Below, in pieces: positions 8,166 to 16,337 of a stretch of DNA of 64,000 nucleotides. The position numbers and the translations under genes were made by a program. Origin of the DNA: Nocardioides astragali (GTDB lineage: Bacteria > Actinomycetota > Actinomycetes > Propionibacteriales > Nocardioidaceae); assembly GCF_024436375.1 (NCBI RefSeq), contig NZ_JAFMZM010000005.1, positions 62,001 to 126,000 of the forward strand, in the 5' to 3' direction. The stretch's first letter is position 1. The number at the start of each line of letters is the position of its first letter. The notes under the pieces were generated by a model. The model did no database searches, was not told the DNA's origin, and saw only the letters and a program-made list of their open reading frames with translations.

Positions 8166-8666
8166 ATGAGGATCGTGACCGTCGCCGTCCTGTCCGCAGC
8201 CGTGGCCGCCGGGGCGGGCGGAGCCTTCGCCGCCTACGAGCTCGCGACACCGTCGACCCCCGCTGCCGGCGTGGCTGCGGCACCGCTCGAGACGGCGGCG
8301 CGTCGGACGCAGCGCGGACCCGACCGCCCGCGATTCGCGCCGTGCACGACTCCGGCGAAGCTCGAGCGCGGAGTGTGCGTGACCGACGTGGTGCGCACCG
8401 TCGTCCTTCCCGCTGGCGAGCCCCAGGATGCACGGCCGGTCGTGCAGACCCCAGCGCTGACAGCCGGTGGACGGTCCACGTCCCGTCTGGTCCACGAGAG
8501 CGACGACCACCACGACGACCACGACGACCGTGACGACGACCACGACGACGACCACGACGACGACCACGACGACGACCACGACGACGACCACGCCGACCGT
8601 GACGACGACCACGACGACGACCGCGATGACGACGACCACGATGACGACGACCGTGACGACGACTGA
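8166..8666 (+). CDS. Secreted His/Asp-repeat protein, putative metal binder
   Basis: 166 residues. An N-terminal signal-like helix (1-23) is followed by ~85 residues with two cysteines (60, 71), then a tail from ~110 to the last residue made almost only of Asp and His, with a few Arg, largely as DDDH units. Such acidic His-rich tails commonly bind Zn, Ni, Cu or Fe loosely, but the function here is inference. It is divergent from the ApbE/ferric-reductase operon (130 bases between starts) and tail-to-tail with a sensor kinase gene ending 2 bases later. The codon pattern is a GAC/CAC repeat, which makes the DNA itself repetitive and slippage-prone. Confidence 0.65.
   Translation: MRIVTVAVLSAAVAAGAGGAFAAYELATPSTPAAGVAAAPLETAARRTQRGPDRPRFAPCTTPAKLERGVCVTDVVRTVVLPAGEPQDARPVVQTPALTAGGRSTSRLVHESDDHHDDHDDRDDDHDDDHDDDHDDDHDDDHADRDDDHDDDRDDDDHDDDDRDDD
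8502..8663 (+). repeat. GAC/CAC codon repeat encoding the Asp/His tail
   Basis: Tandem array of 3- and 12-base units (GAC GAC GAC CAC and variants) with occasional CGT, CGC or GCC interruptions. It stays in frame with the secreted protein for its whole length. The interruptions argue for selection on protein content, not recent pure slippage. Length is likely to vary between strains. Confidence 0.8.
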
Positions 8667-8667
8667 G

Positions 8668-9936
8668 TCATCGGCGCCGGACGGGGAGGGTCACCTCGAC
8701 GAGCGCTCCGCCCTCTGCGGAGCGGCCGGTCCGCACGGAGCCGCCAGCCCCTGCGGCGGTCCGGGACGCGATGTCGAGACCCAGTCCGCTGGTGCCCACG
8801 CGCTGCGCGCGGTCGTCCGAGAAGCCGGGTCCGCTGTCGCTCACCGCCAGCACCGCGACCTCGCCGGAGCGGTGCAGCTCGACCCGCAGGGCGGTGCCCT
8901 CGCGGGTGTGCGCGAAGACGTTGTCGATCACCACGTCGACGAGGTCGGCCAGGTCCACCTCGCTCAGGGGGACGCGGACCTCCTCGGCGGGCAGCACCAC
9001 CTGGAGCGGGCGACCTTGGTCCTCGGCCAGCGGCCGCCAGAACTCCAGTCGTCGTGCGACGGTCGCCGTGACGTCGCAGTCCGGTGCCAGGTCGGTGCGG
9101 ACGGGGCGGCGCGCCTCTCGGACGATGGCGTCGACGGTCCGCTGCAGGACGCCGATGTGCTCCTGCAGCCGCTGACCCAGCTCGGGGTCGGCGACGGCCT
9201 CGGCATCCAGGCGCAGCGCCGTCACAGGCGTCCGCAATCGGTGGGAGAGGTCGGCCACCGCTGCGCGTTCGACGGTGAGCAGCTCCGTCGTCCGCTCGGC
9301 CAGTCCGTTGAGCGCTCGAGCCAGCTCCTGGGTCTCCTCGGTGCCGGCGACCTCGGCCCTGGCGGCGAGCTCGCCGCTCCGCAGGCGGTGGGCGGTGTCG
9401 GCGACCTGGCGCAACGGATCGCTCACCCGTCGGCCCAGCCGGCTCGCGATCGCCAGGGCCGCCGCCAGCAGGACGAGCCCGAGCGCGACGATGCCGGTCC
9501 AGGCCCGGAGCACACCGCGATCGAGGTCGTCGGGGCCGACCACGCTGCGCACGACGGCAGTGCCCTCCGGGCCCACGACCGGCAGCAGGACCTGCCCCCC
9601 GGTCTCGTCGACGACGGTGAACGCCTCGCCGTCGAGTGCGCGGCGTACGTCGGCATCGTCGGTCATGTCGGGACCCGAGCCGAGTTGTCGGCCGCCGGCG
9701 GTCAACACCTGGGTCGACGGCGTGCCGCGCCTGTCGATGCCGGCGACGAGCTCGGCGAGCTGGGCCTCGTCGGTCAGTCCCGAGACAAGGATCGCCACGT
9801 TGCGCGCCTCCTGGTCGGCCGCCGCGAGTGCCCTGTCCTCGGCCAGCGTGCCGACGAGCAGGCACAGCGGGATCACGAACGACACCACGACCGCGGAGGT
9901 CGTGGCCACCACCAACAGCGAGATCCGGCGACGCAT
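8668..9936 (-). CDS. Sensor histidine kinase, HAMP type
   Basis: 422 residues. Two membrane helices (~7-29 and ~142-165) flank an extracytoplasmic sensor of ~110 residues, followed by a HAMP domain, the H-box DLSHRLRTPVTAL with phospho-accepting His232, and an ATPase domain with VIDNVFAHT (N-box), SDSGPGF (G1) and GTSGLGLDI (G2). Start chosen at the ATG that overlaps the response regulator stop by one base (TGATG). Its 3' end meets the His/Asp-repeat gene. The signal is unknown; proximity suggests it may monitor envelope redox or metal state (inference). Confidence 0.9.
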   Translation of the reverse strand: MRRRISLLVVATTSAVVVSFVIPLCLLVGTLAEDRALAAADQEARNVAILVSGLTDEAQLAELVAGIDRRGTPSTQVLTAGGRQLGSGPDMTDDADVRRALDGEAFTVVDETGGQVLLPVVGPEGTAVVRSVVGPDDLDRGVLRAWTGIVALGLVLLAAALAIASRLGRRVSDPLRQVADTAHRLRSGELAARAEVAGTEETQELARALNGLAERTTELLTVERAAVADLSHRLRTPVTALRLDAEAVADPELGQRLQEHIGVLQRTVDAIVREARRPVRTDLAPDCDVTATVARRLEFWRPLAEDQGRPLQVVLPAEEVRVPLSEVDLADLVDVVIDNVFAHTREGTALRVELHRSGEVAVLAVSDSGPGFSDDRAQRVGTSGLGLDIASRTAAGAGGSVRTGRSAEGGALVEVTLPVRRR

Positions 9937-10622
9937 CAGGCGTCCGGAGCGACGAGGCGTACGCCGACGCCGCGCACGCTGTGGAGGTAGCGCGGCTCGG
10001 CCGCGGACTCGCCCAGCTTGCGTCGCAGCTGCGAGAGGTGGACGTCGAGCGTCCGCTCGGAGCCGCCGTAGGCCTCCTGCCACACTTCGGCGAGCAGCTC
10101 GCGCTTGGTGACGACGTCTCCCGCCCGGGTGGCGAGCGCGAGGAGCAGGTCGAACTCCTTGCGAGCGAGATCCAGGGGCTCCCCGGACAGCGTCGCCGTG
10201 CGGGTGCGTTCGTTGACCGTCAGGGCGCCGAGCTTCAGCGGCTCGGGCGGCGCTGCGTCGCGTCCGCCCCGGCGCAGCACGGCGCGGATCCTGGCCGCGA
10301 GCTGGTCGGTGCCGAACGGCTTCACGATGTAGTCGTCGGCGCCACTGTCGAGTGCCTTGACCATGGTCGGGTCGTCGTCCTGCGCGGTGATCACGATGAC
10401 CGGCACCTGGCTCGCGGCTCGGATCATCGACAGCAGCGTCAGCCCGCCGACGTCCGGCAGGCCGAGATCGAGCAGGACCAGGGTGGGCGACTCGGCCAGC
10501 ACGTGCTCGAGGGCGGCGAGCCCGGTGCTGACGGAGGCGACGGCGTACCCCCGGTCGCTGAGCCCACGATGCACCGCGCGGCGGATGGGTTCGTCGTCCT
10601 CGACGACGAGGATGCTGGTCAT
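9936..10622 (-). CDS. OmpR/PhoB-family response regulator
   Basis: 228 residues. Receiver domain 1-~120 with acidic pocket VVEDD (Glu8, Asp9, Asp10), phospho-acceptor Asp52 in LLDLGLPD, and the conserved Lys in YIVKPFG. The C-terminal winged helix has ARKEFDLLLALA, SERTLDVHLSQLRRKLG and RGVGVRLV, typical of OmpR-type DNA-binding domains. It is the first gene of a two-gene operon with the kinase. No direct target site was recognised. Confidence 0.92.
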   Translation of the reverse strand: MTSILVVEDDEPIRRAVHRGLSDRGYAVASVSTGLAALEHVLAESPTLVLLDLGLPDVGGLTLLSMIRAASQVPVIVITAQDDDPTMVKALDSGADDYIVKPFGTDQLAARIRAVLRRGGRDAAPPEPLKLGALTVNERTRTATLSGEPLDLARKEFDLLLALATRAGDVVTKRELLAEVWQEAYGGSERTLDVHLSQLRRKLGESAAEPRYLHSVRGVGVRLVAPDA

Positions 10623-10674
10623 GCGGCACGGTAACCGCCGCATCCTCCGTCGTGCGAGGAGAACGGCTGGAAGG

Positions 10675-11166
10675 ATGTCGGCCGTGAGACCTACGAGCTC
10701 CCTGGCCGTCGGCGTCGCCGTCTGGCTGCTGGTGGTGGCGGTGGGATCGACGTTGGTGTGGGTGGTGATCTCCCGAGCCGGTGACGGAGTGGTGTCGTCC
10801 CAGCCGCCTGCGCCCGCGACCGGGCAACCGACCCCGGACGCGTCCGCCCGGTCGCCCCGGTCCGAGTCGAACCCCTCCACGTCGTCGCCGTCGCCGTCGC
10901 CGTCGTCCAGCACACCGCCGGCAGCGGGGCCGGCACGCCGCACCTGGCAGGGCGTGGGGGGCCAGGTCACGGTCGAGTGCCGAGGTCCGGCGGCGAGCCT
11001 GGTGAACGCCATCCCCGACAGTGGCTTCGGGTTCGAGATCGACGACCGGGGTCCGGATCGGGTGCGCGTCGAGCTCGAACGGGCCAGCGACGGCGACCGG
11101 TCGCGGATCGAGGCACGGTGCGTCGACGGGATCCCGGTCTTCGAGGCCGAGGTCGACGTCGACTGA
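10675..11166 (+). CDS. Secreted or membrane-anchored hypothetical protein with Pro/Ser-rich linker
   Basis: 163 residues from the ATG at 10675, preceded by GGAAGG. One N-terminal membrane helix (~8-32) is followed by a low-complexity Ser/Pro/Thr linker (~38-85) and a compact ~75-residue C-terminal domain with two cysteines (ECRG, RCVDG) that could form a disulfide outside the cell. The C-terminal part ends in alternating acidic residues. No known family was recognised. It is divergent from the two-component operon with ~52 bases between, so it is a candidate target of that regulator. Confidence 0.65.
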   Translation: MSAVRPTSSLAVGVAVWLLVVAVGSTLVWVVISRAGDGVVSSQPPAPATGQPTPDASARSPRSESNPSTSSPSPSPSSSTPPAAGPARRTWQGVGGQVTVECRGPAASLVNAIPDSGFGFEIDDRGPDRVRVELERASDGDRSRIEARCVDGIPVFEAEVDVD

Positions 11167-11236
11167 CGCCGCGAGCGGGCAGAGGGCGCAATTTCGGTCG
11201 GGTCGAGGACGCCGTCCGTGCTCCAGACTGGTCGAC

Positions 11237-12142
11237 ATGTTCGACACCGGTCGTGATCGCCTCCGCGAGCTTCTCGACGCCGTGCTGGCCGACGAGCACG
11301 TGACCCTGGCGGACATGGCCGGTGGAGCTCACTACTCGACCTACCACTTCAACCGCCGGCTGCGGCGCGAGGCCGGCGAACCGCCGGTGGCGATGCGACG
11401 CCGGGTCATGCTGGAGCGCGCGGCGTGGCGGATCGGGCTCGGGACGAGCGTCACGGACGCCGCGTTCGAGGCGGGCTACGAGTCCGTCGAGGGCTTCGCC
11501 CGTGCGTACGCCCGCGCCTTCGGTCACCCGCCGAGCACGCCTGCTGCGGGCCACTGGCTGCCGGCGCCCAACGGGATCCACTTCCATCCACCCATGTCCC
11601 TGTGGGTGCAGTCCACGGAGCACGCCATGAACCCGATCACCGAGCACCTCGTCCGGCACGACCTCGACGACACCCGGCACCTCCTCGACCTGGCCAAGGG
11701 GGTGTCCGCCGACGCGTACGAGTCACGGCTGCTGCCCGGGATGCAGATGCTCGGGTTCGACGGGCCGGACGACTCGCTGGCCCACCTGCTCGAGCACCTG
11801 GTCTTCACCAAGGAGGTGTGGCTGGCCGCGATCGAGGGCGGCGACTTCCCCGCCAAGGGAGACCGTTCCCCGGCGGGCCTCCTGGCCCGGCACGACGAGG
11901 TCGCGCCGCGCTGGCTCGCGACGGTGCGCGACCTGGACAGCAGGGGAGCGTGGGACGACCGGCTCATCGATGCCTTGTGCGACCCGCCCGAGAGCTTCGT
12001 GATGGGCAGCGTCTTCGCACATGTGGTCACCTACGCCGCCGCGCGACGTCAGGTCGCCCGGCACGCACTTCGCCACCACGGCGTCGAGGTGGACGACGGA
12101 GACCCCATCACGTGGCTGCGCGTCCAGCGAGGGGAGGCCTGA
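11237..12142 (+). CDS. AraC-type helix-turn-helix fused to a DinB-like domain
   Basis: 301 residues. Residues ~1-105 form an AraC/XylS double HTH (LADMAGGAHYSTYHFNRRLR, then SVTDAAFEAGYESVEGFARA and AFGHPPS). Residues ~130-301 form a DinB/DUF664-like four-helix domain with spaced histidines (HLLEHLVFTKEVW, and later HVVTYAAARRQVARHAL). The HTH leads instead of following the sensor half, the reverse of many AraC proteins. DinB-like domains often bind a metal and act in thiol-dependent detoxification; here one may sense a small molecule (inference). Start chosen at the ATG that gives the HTH a full first helix. Confidence 0.78.
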   Translation: MFDTGRDRLRELLDAVLADEHVTLADMAGGAHYSTYHFNRRLRREAGEPPVAMRRRVMLERAAWRIGLGTSVTDAAFEAGYESVEGFARAYARAFGHPPSTPAAGHWLPAPNGIHFHPPMSLWVQSTEHAMNPITEHLVRHDLDDTRHLLDLAKGVSADAYESRLLPGMQMLGFDGPDDSLAHLLEHLVFTKEVWLAAIEGGDFPAKGDRSPAGLLARHDEVAPRWLATVRDLDSRGAWDDRLIDALCDPPESFVMGSVFAHVVTYAAARRQVARHALRHHGVEVDDGDPITWLRVQRGEA

Positions 12143-12145
12143 GGC

Positions 12146-12487
12146 TCAGCCGCGCAGCACCTTCTCCCTCGGCCGACCCTTGGCCAGCTCGTCGACCAGC
12201 TTGTCGAGGTAGCGGATCCGGCGCATCAGCGGGTCCTCCACCTCCTGCACCTTGACCCCGCACACCGACCCGGTGATCTGGTCGACGTGCGGGTTGAGGT
12301 CGGCGCCGGCGAAGAAGTCCTGGAAGGTCGTCTCCCGGTCGAGGTGGGACCTCAGGGCGTCCTGGTCGTAGCCGGTCAGCCACTCGATGACCTCGTCGAG
12401 CTCCGCCCGGCTGCGCCCCTTCTTCTCCACCTTCGTCACGTAGTGCGGGTAGATGGAGGACACGCTCGTGGTGAAGATCCGGCTCAT
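12146..12487 (-). CDS. DUF2200 family protein
   Basis: 113 residues, matching the usual ~115 of this family. The conserved opening [20 protein letters not shown] and the central [10 protein letters not shown] motif are visible, as is a Lys/Arg-rich C-terminus. Soluble; biochemical function not known for the family. It ends 4 bases after the convergent AraC-DinB gene and has no obvious operon partner. Confidence 0.85.
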   Translation of the reverse strand: MSRIFTTSVSSIYPHYVTKVEKKGRSRAELDEVIEWLTGYDQDALRSHLDRETTFQDFFAGADLNPHVDQITGSVCGVKVQEVEDPLMRRIRYLDKLVDELAKGRPREKVLRG

Positions 12488-12500
12488 CCTCCGAGGATAG

Positions 12501-13058
12501 TCAGCCCTTCTCGGGATCGGCTGCGCGCTGCAGGACCTCGGCCTCGCTCGCCACGGCCTTGGCGGTGCCCGGGTCCAGGAGCGGCTCGTCGGTCGGGGCG
12601 TCGACCCCGGACTCATCCTCGGACTCGGCCTCGGACTCAGGCCCGGACCCGGACCCGGGCGTGAGCTCGGGTCCGAGCTCGGCCTCGACCTCGGCCTCCG
12701 TCAGGCCGAGCGCCGGCGCCACCACAGCCGCCTTCTTGGACGGGGCCCTCTTGGCCGGGGCCTTCTTGGCGGTGCTTGTCTTCGAGGTGGCCTTCTTCGC
12801 GGTGGTCTTCTTCGCCGGAGCCTCCGGGGCGGGGGCCACGTCGGCGGGAGCCGGCGTGGTCTCGGCAGGTGCCTCGGCGGTGGGCGCCTCCGGCATCGGG
12901 GGCGAGGACTGCTCGGGGCTCGGGACCACCCGCTCGACGGCCCAGCCCAGGACGCGCGCCGTGGTGCGCAGTCCGACGCCGAGCGTCGCACCGGCCACCG
13001 CTCCGACCGTGCGTGCCGGGCGGGTGATCACTCCAGGGACCTTGCTGATGGGGTTCAC
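12501..13058 (-). CDS. Ala/Lys/Pro-rich hypothetical protein with acidic tail
   Basis: 185 residues from a GTG preceded by a good AGGAG. The N-terminus (1-45) can form an amphipathic or membrane-associated helix. The middle (~75-120) carries KKTTAKKA- and [12 protein letters not shown] repeats, as in actinobacterial histone-like or Lys/Ala-rich tails, and the C-terminus is very acidic. Such proteins are common in Nocardioides-like genomes and poorly characterised. The basic repeats could bind DNA or polyphosphate, but nothing beyond composition supports that. Confidence 0.6.
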   Translation of the reverse strand: MNPISKVPGVITRPARTVGAVAGATLGVGLRTTARVLGWAVERVVPSPEQSSPPMPEAPTAEAPAETTPAPADVAPAPEAPAKKTTAKKATSKTSTAKKAPAKRAPSKKAAVVAPALGLTEAEVEAELGPELTPGSGSGPESEAESEDESGVDAPTDEPLLDPGTAKAVASEAEVLQRAADPEKG

Positions 13059-13244
13059 GAGGACTCCTCTTGTCGCGTGTTGCGCCGTCCGTACCCCGTC
13101 GGGCGCCATTGCAGACCGTGGCGTGTGCCACGTGGCAGCACTACCGCTCTTGGGGTGGGACGCACGCGTGTCCGGATGGGCGGTGGGTACCGAGCGTCGA
13201 CAAGACGATGGCCGGACCTGCGTCCGGCGCTGAGAGGAGAACCG

Positions 13245-13718
13245 ATGACTGACAAGACGCACATGCACACGCGTTCCGGCACTGGGCGCACCATGGGCTC
13301 GCCGGTCCAGGCGGCCTCAGCACTCGTGGGCGCGGTCTTCCTGCTGGTGGGCGTCCTGGGCTTCATCCCGGGCATCACGACGTCGTACGACAGCCTCGAG
13401 GCTGCCGGTCACGAGTCGCACGCCGAGCTGCTCGGCATCTTCCAGGTGTCGATCCTGCACAACGTCGTGCACCTCCTGTTCGGTGCCGCCGGGCTCGCGC
13501 TCGCTCGTACCGCTTCGGGCGCGCGGGCGTTCCTGATCGGTGGCGGCGCTGTCTACCTCGTGCTGTGGCTGTACGGCCTCCTGATCGACAAGACGTCCGA
13601 GGCCAACTTCGTGCCGCTCAACGCCGCGGATGACTGGCTGCACTTCGTCCTGGGCGCGGCCATGGTCGCCCTCGGGATGCTGCTCGGCCGGCGGACGGGG
13701 AGCCGCGTCTCCCGCTGA
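13245..13718 (+). CDS. DUF4383 family membrane protein
   Basis: 157 residues with a clear GAGAGGAGA ribosome site. Four hydrophobic helices carry the family pattern: VGAVFLLVGVLGFIPGITT, then HNVVHLLFGAAGLALA, GGAVYLVLWLYGLL and DDWLHFVLGAAMVALGMLLG. The paired His residues in HNVVH and WLH are typical. Function of the family is unknown. A strong hairpin that could be its terminator lies ~33 bases after the stop. Confidence 0.85.
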   Translation: MTDKTHMHTRSGTGRTMGSPVQAASALVGAVFLLVGVLGFIPGITTSYDSLEAAGHESHAELLGIFQVSILHNVVHLLFGAAGLALARTASGARAFLIGGGAVYLVLWLYGLLIDKTSEANFVPLNAADDWLHFVLGAAMVALGMLLGRRTGSRVSR

Positions 13719-13750
13719 CCGATCGAACGTCAGTCCGACTGACCGTCGGT

Positions 13751-13775
13751 CGATCCGGCGTCCGGCGCCGGATCG
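13751..13775 (+). terminator. Hairpin after the DUF4383 gene
   Basis: Perfect 10-base arms CGATCCGGCG / CGCCGGATCG around a 5-base loop, with no run of T after it. It lies between the DUF4383 stop (13718) and the desaturase start (13900). A second small palindrome, GTCAGTC-C-GACTGAC, lies just before it at about 13730-13745. High-GC actinobacteria often use hairpins without a U-tract as terminators; an operator role for the desaturase is the alternative. Confidence 0.5.
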
Positions 13776-13899
13776 GGGTTGCCCCCTCGTCGGCTGATCC
13801 ACACCACCGATGCCCACCTGCTCCACCCCGTAGGGGGAGGTGGGATCGATCCGCTCAGCCGTTGCGCATGGGTGGTGCCCCGAACGGATACTGGTGGGC

Positions 13900-15033
13900 A
13901 TGCCAGCACTGCTGCAGCAGACCCTCACGCCCTCCGGCCGCCGCTCGTACGCCGACCTGACGCCGGAGGAGGTCGAGGAGATCGGCCGCACCCTGGACGC
14001 CCTGCGCGAGGACGTGCTGGCCAGCCGCGGCGAGCGCGACGCGGCGTACATCCGTCGCCTGATCGCAGTCCAGAAGGGTCTCGAGGTCACGGGCCGCCTC
14101 GCCCTGCTGGGAAGTCGCAACCGCGCGTGCTGGTGGCTCGGCACAGCCTCCCTGGCGCTGGCGAAGATCCTCGACAACATGGAGATCGGGCACAACGTGC
14201 TGCACGGGCAGTGGGACTGGATGCGCGACCCGAAGATCCACTCGTCGACATGGGAGTGGGACCACGCCACCCCGCCGGACCAGTGGCAGCGCGCCCACAA
14301 CGACCGGCACCACGTCAACACCAACGTGCTGGGCAAGGACAACGACCTCGGCTACGGCATCCTGCGCGTCGACGAGGCCCAGGAGTGGGAGCCTCGGCAC
14401 CTGGTCCAGCCGCTCTGGAACCTCGTCAACGCCTGCATCTTCGAGTACGGCATCGCGATGTACGACCTCGACCTCGGCACGCGGCTCCGCGAGGGCACGG
14501 GGTTCTCACCGCAGATGAAGAAGGAGCTGCGCACCACGCTGCGGCGGGCGGGGCGTCGTGCCGGCCGGGACTACGTCCTGCACCCGCTCCTCTCGCTCCC
14601 GACCGGATCCTTCCGGTCCACCCTGACCGCCAACCTCACCGCCAACCTGGTGCGCAACGTGTGGTCGCACAGCGTGATCATGTGCGGGCACTTCCCCGAG
14701 GGCGTGGAGACGTTCGAGGTCGACGAGCTCGACGAGTCGGAGACGCGTGGCCAGTGGTACCTCCGCCAGATGCTCGGCTCGGCCAACATCTCCGGTCCGC
14801 CGCTGCTCCACGTGCTCTGCGGCAACCTCTCCCACCAGATCGAGCACCACATCTTCCCGGACCTGCCGAGCAACCGGTACGGCGAGATCGCCGGCCCGGT
14901 CCGTGACCTCTTCGAGCGGCACGGCCTCGCCTACAACAGCCGACCGCTGATCCGACAGGTCGCCAGCGCCTGGCACAAGGTGCTGCGGCTCGCACGGCCT
15001 CCTCGCGGTCGGCGAGCAGCGGCGGGCGCGTGA
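13900..15033 (+). CDS. Membrane fatty-acid desaturase
   Basis: 377 residues. The three histidine boxes of the diiron acyl desaturases are present in order: HNVLHGQWDWM (box 1), HNDRHHVNTN (box 2) and HQIEHHIFPDLPSNRY (box 3). Box 3 with QIEHH is of the front-end/acyl-lipid type. It introduces a double bond into membrane lipid or acyl-CoA chains, using O2 and two electrons. Electron donor unknown; the ferredoxin at 4635 is too far away to assume. Its stop overlaps the start of the ligase gene (GTGA). Confidence 0.88.
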   Translation: MPALLQQTLTPSGRRSYADLTPEEVEEIGRTLDALREDVLASRGERDAAYIRRLIAVQKGLEVTGRLALLGSRNRACWWLGTASLALAKILDNMEIGHNVLHGQWDWMRDPKIHSSTWEWDHATPPDQWQRAHNDRHHVNTNVLGKDNDLGYGILRVDEAQEWEPRHLVQPLWNLVNACIFEYGIAMYDLDLGTRLREGTGFSPQMKKELRTTLRRAGRRAGRDYVLHPLLSLPTGSFRSTLTANLTANLVRNVWSHSVIMCGHFPEGVETFEVDELDESETRGQWYLRQMLGSANISGPPLLHVLCGNLSHQIEHHIFPDLPSNRYGEIAGPVRDLFERHGLAYNSRPLIRQVASAWHKVLRLARPPRGRRAAAGA

Positions 15034-16175
15034 TCGTGTCGGGCCCTCTCGGCTCGGGAGTGAGGCAGATCGCCGGCCCCGCACGAGTGCCGCCCTACGT
15101 GCCCGGCGGTGACTTCACCGTCGGGGTCGAGGAGGAGCTGATGCTGGTCGACGCGTCCGGCGAGCTGCTCGGCACCGAGGCCGTCGCCCTTGTCGCCTCA
15201 CTGGCCGAGAGGACCCCGTCCGGGGTGGTCACGGGCGAGGTGTACGCCGACCAGGTGGAGCTCAACACGCCTGTGTGTGCCGACGCCGAGGGCGTGTGGC
15301 GATCCCTCCAGGAGCTGCGCCGCACCGTGTCGGCGCAGGGCGCGCGCTGCCTCGCGGTGGGCGTCCACCCGACGGCCGCGCTGGGTGCCACCGCCATCGT
15401 CGGCTCGCCGCGCTACGACCGCATCCTCGACGACTACGGCGGTCTGCTCCGCACCCCGACCGCGGCCCTGCAGGTCCACGTCGGCCTCCCGGACGAGGAC
15501 ACAGCGATGCTGGCCTACCGCGGCCTGCGTCGCCGGCTGCCGCTCCTGCGAGCGCTGGCGGCGGGCTCGCCCCACTGGCACGGGATCGACTCCGGGCTCG
15601 CCTCGGCGCGCTCCGCGATCTTGAGGTCCTACCCCCGCACCGCGATGCCACCGCTGCTGCGCTCGTGGGACGAGTACGTCACTCGCACCGAGGCCCTGAT
15701 GGCGGCGGCCGAGGTCCCGGACCTCACGTACGTCTGGTGGGACCTGCGACCGCGACCGTTGCTCGGCACCCTCGAGGTGCGGGTGATGGACGTCGTGCCG
15801 TCCCTGTCCGCGGTCGCCGGCCTCACGGCGTTGGTGCAGGGCTTCGCGCGACGAGCGGTCGAGGCGCCCGACCCGGCCGAGCTCAGCGACGACGTGCTCG
15901 CCGTCAACGACCAGCGGGTGATCAGGCATGGCCTCGAGGCGCGCGTCGTCGACGTCGACGGCACGATGCAGCCGATCCGCGTGGTCGCGGCCCGCGAGCT
16001 CGCGGAGGTCCGCGCCACCCTCGTGGCCGACGACCTGGAGGCCCCGCTGGACGCGGTCGAGGCGATGCTCCGAGGTCCCACCGAGCCCGACCGCCAGCGG
16101 CGGCTGGTCGCGACCGGCGGCATGCCCGCGCTGTTGGAGGACCTGCTGGCACGCACGGCAGACCTGGAGGCTTGA
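15030..16175 (+). CDS. YbdK-family carboxylate-amine ligase (glutamate-cysteine ligase-like)
   Basis: 381 residues. Family motifs: FTVGVEEELMLVD near the N-terminus, EVYADQVELNTPVC, and the GVHP and YDRI regions of GCS2-type enzymes. Members form a peptide bond from glutamate and an amino compound with ATP; E. coli YbdK is a weak gamma-glutamylcysteine ligase. Actinobacteria usually make mycothiol, not glutathione, so the true substrate may differ. GTG start inside the desaturase stop. The next gene began as an amidohydrolase but is broken. Confidence 0.82.
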   Translation: MIVSGPLGSGVRQIAGPARVPPYVPGGDFTVGVEEELMLVDASGELLGTEAVALVASLAERTPSGVVTGEVYADQVELNTPVCADAEGVWRSLQELRRTVSAQGARCLAVGVHPTAALGATAIVGSPRYDRILDDYGGLLRTPTAALQVHVGLPDEDTAMLAYRGLRRRLPLLRALAAGSPHWHGIDSGLASARSAILRSYPRTAMPPLLRSWDEYVTRTEALMAAAEVPDLTYVWWDLRPRPLLGTLEVRVMDVVPSLSAVAGLTALVQGFARRAVEAPDPAELSDDVLAVNDQRVIRHGLEARVVDVDGTMQPIRVVAARELAEVRATLVADDLEAPLDAVEAMLRGPTEPDRQRRLVATGGMPALLEDLLARTADLEA

Positions 16176-16178
16176 GCG

Positions 16179-16337
16179 GTGTACGCCGACCACCTGGTGC
16201 AGCCGTGGTACGACCCTCTCGTCGACGAGCTCCCCACCGCTGAGGTCCTCGACGCCCACACCCACGTGGGTCTGCGCGATCCGGCTGGCGTCACCGCGAC
16301 GATGGAGGAGTACCTCCAGCTCCCCCGATGCGCATGA
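16179..16337 (+). pseudogene. N-terminal fragment of an amidohydrolase, cut off after ~50 residues
   Basis: A GTG 3 bases after the ligase stop opens a frame of 52 codons containing VLDAHTHVGLRDP. DAHTHVG is the first metal-binding motif of the amidohydrolase-2 (TIM-barrel) family, near the usual N-terminal position. The frame then stops at 16335-16337, some 250 residues short, and no continuation is seen in any frame because the DNA runs into the 3' end of the convergent GNAT gene. The gene looks like the third member of the desaturase-ligase operon, truncated by deletion or rearrangement. Confidence 0.7.

Noticed and set aside
8502..8663. Tandem short repeats that might be a CRISPR array
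   Set aside because: Units are 3-12 bases, without unique spacers, and stay in frame with a secreted protein; they are codon repeats.
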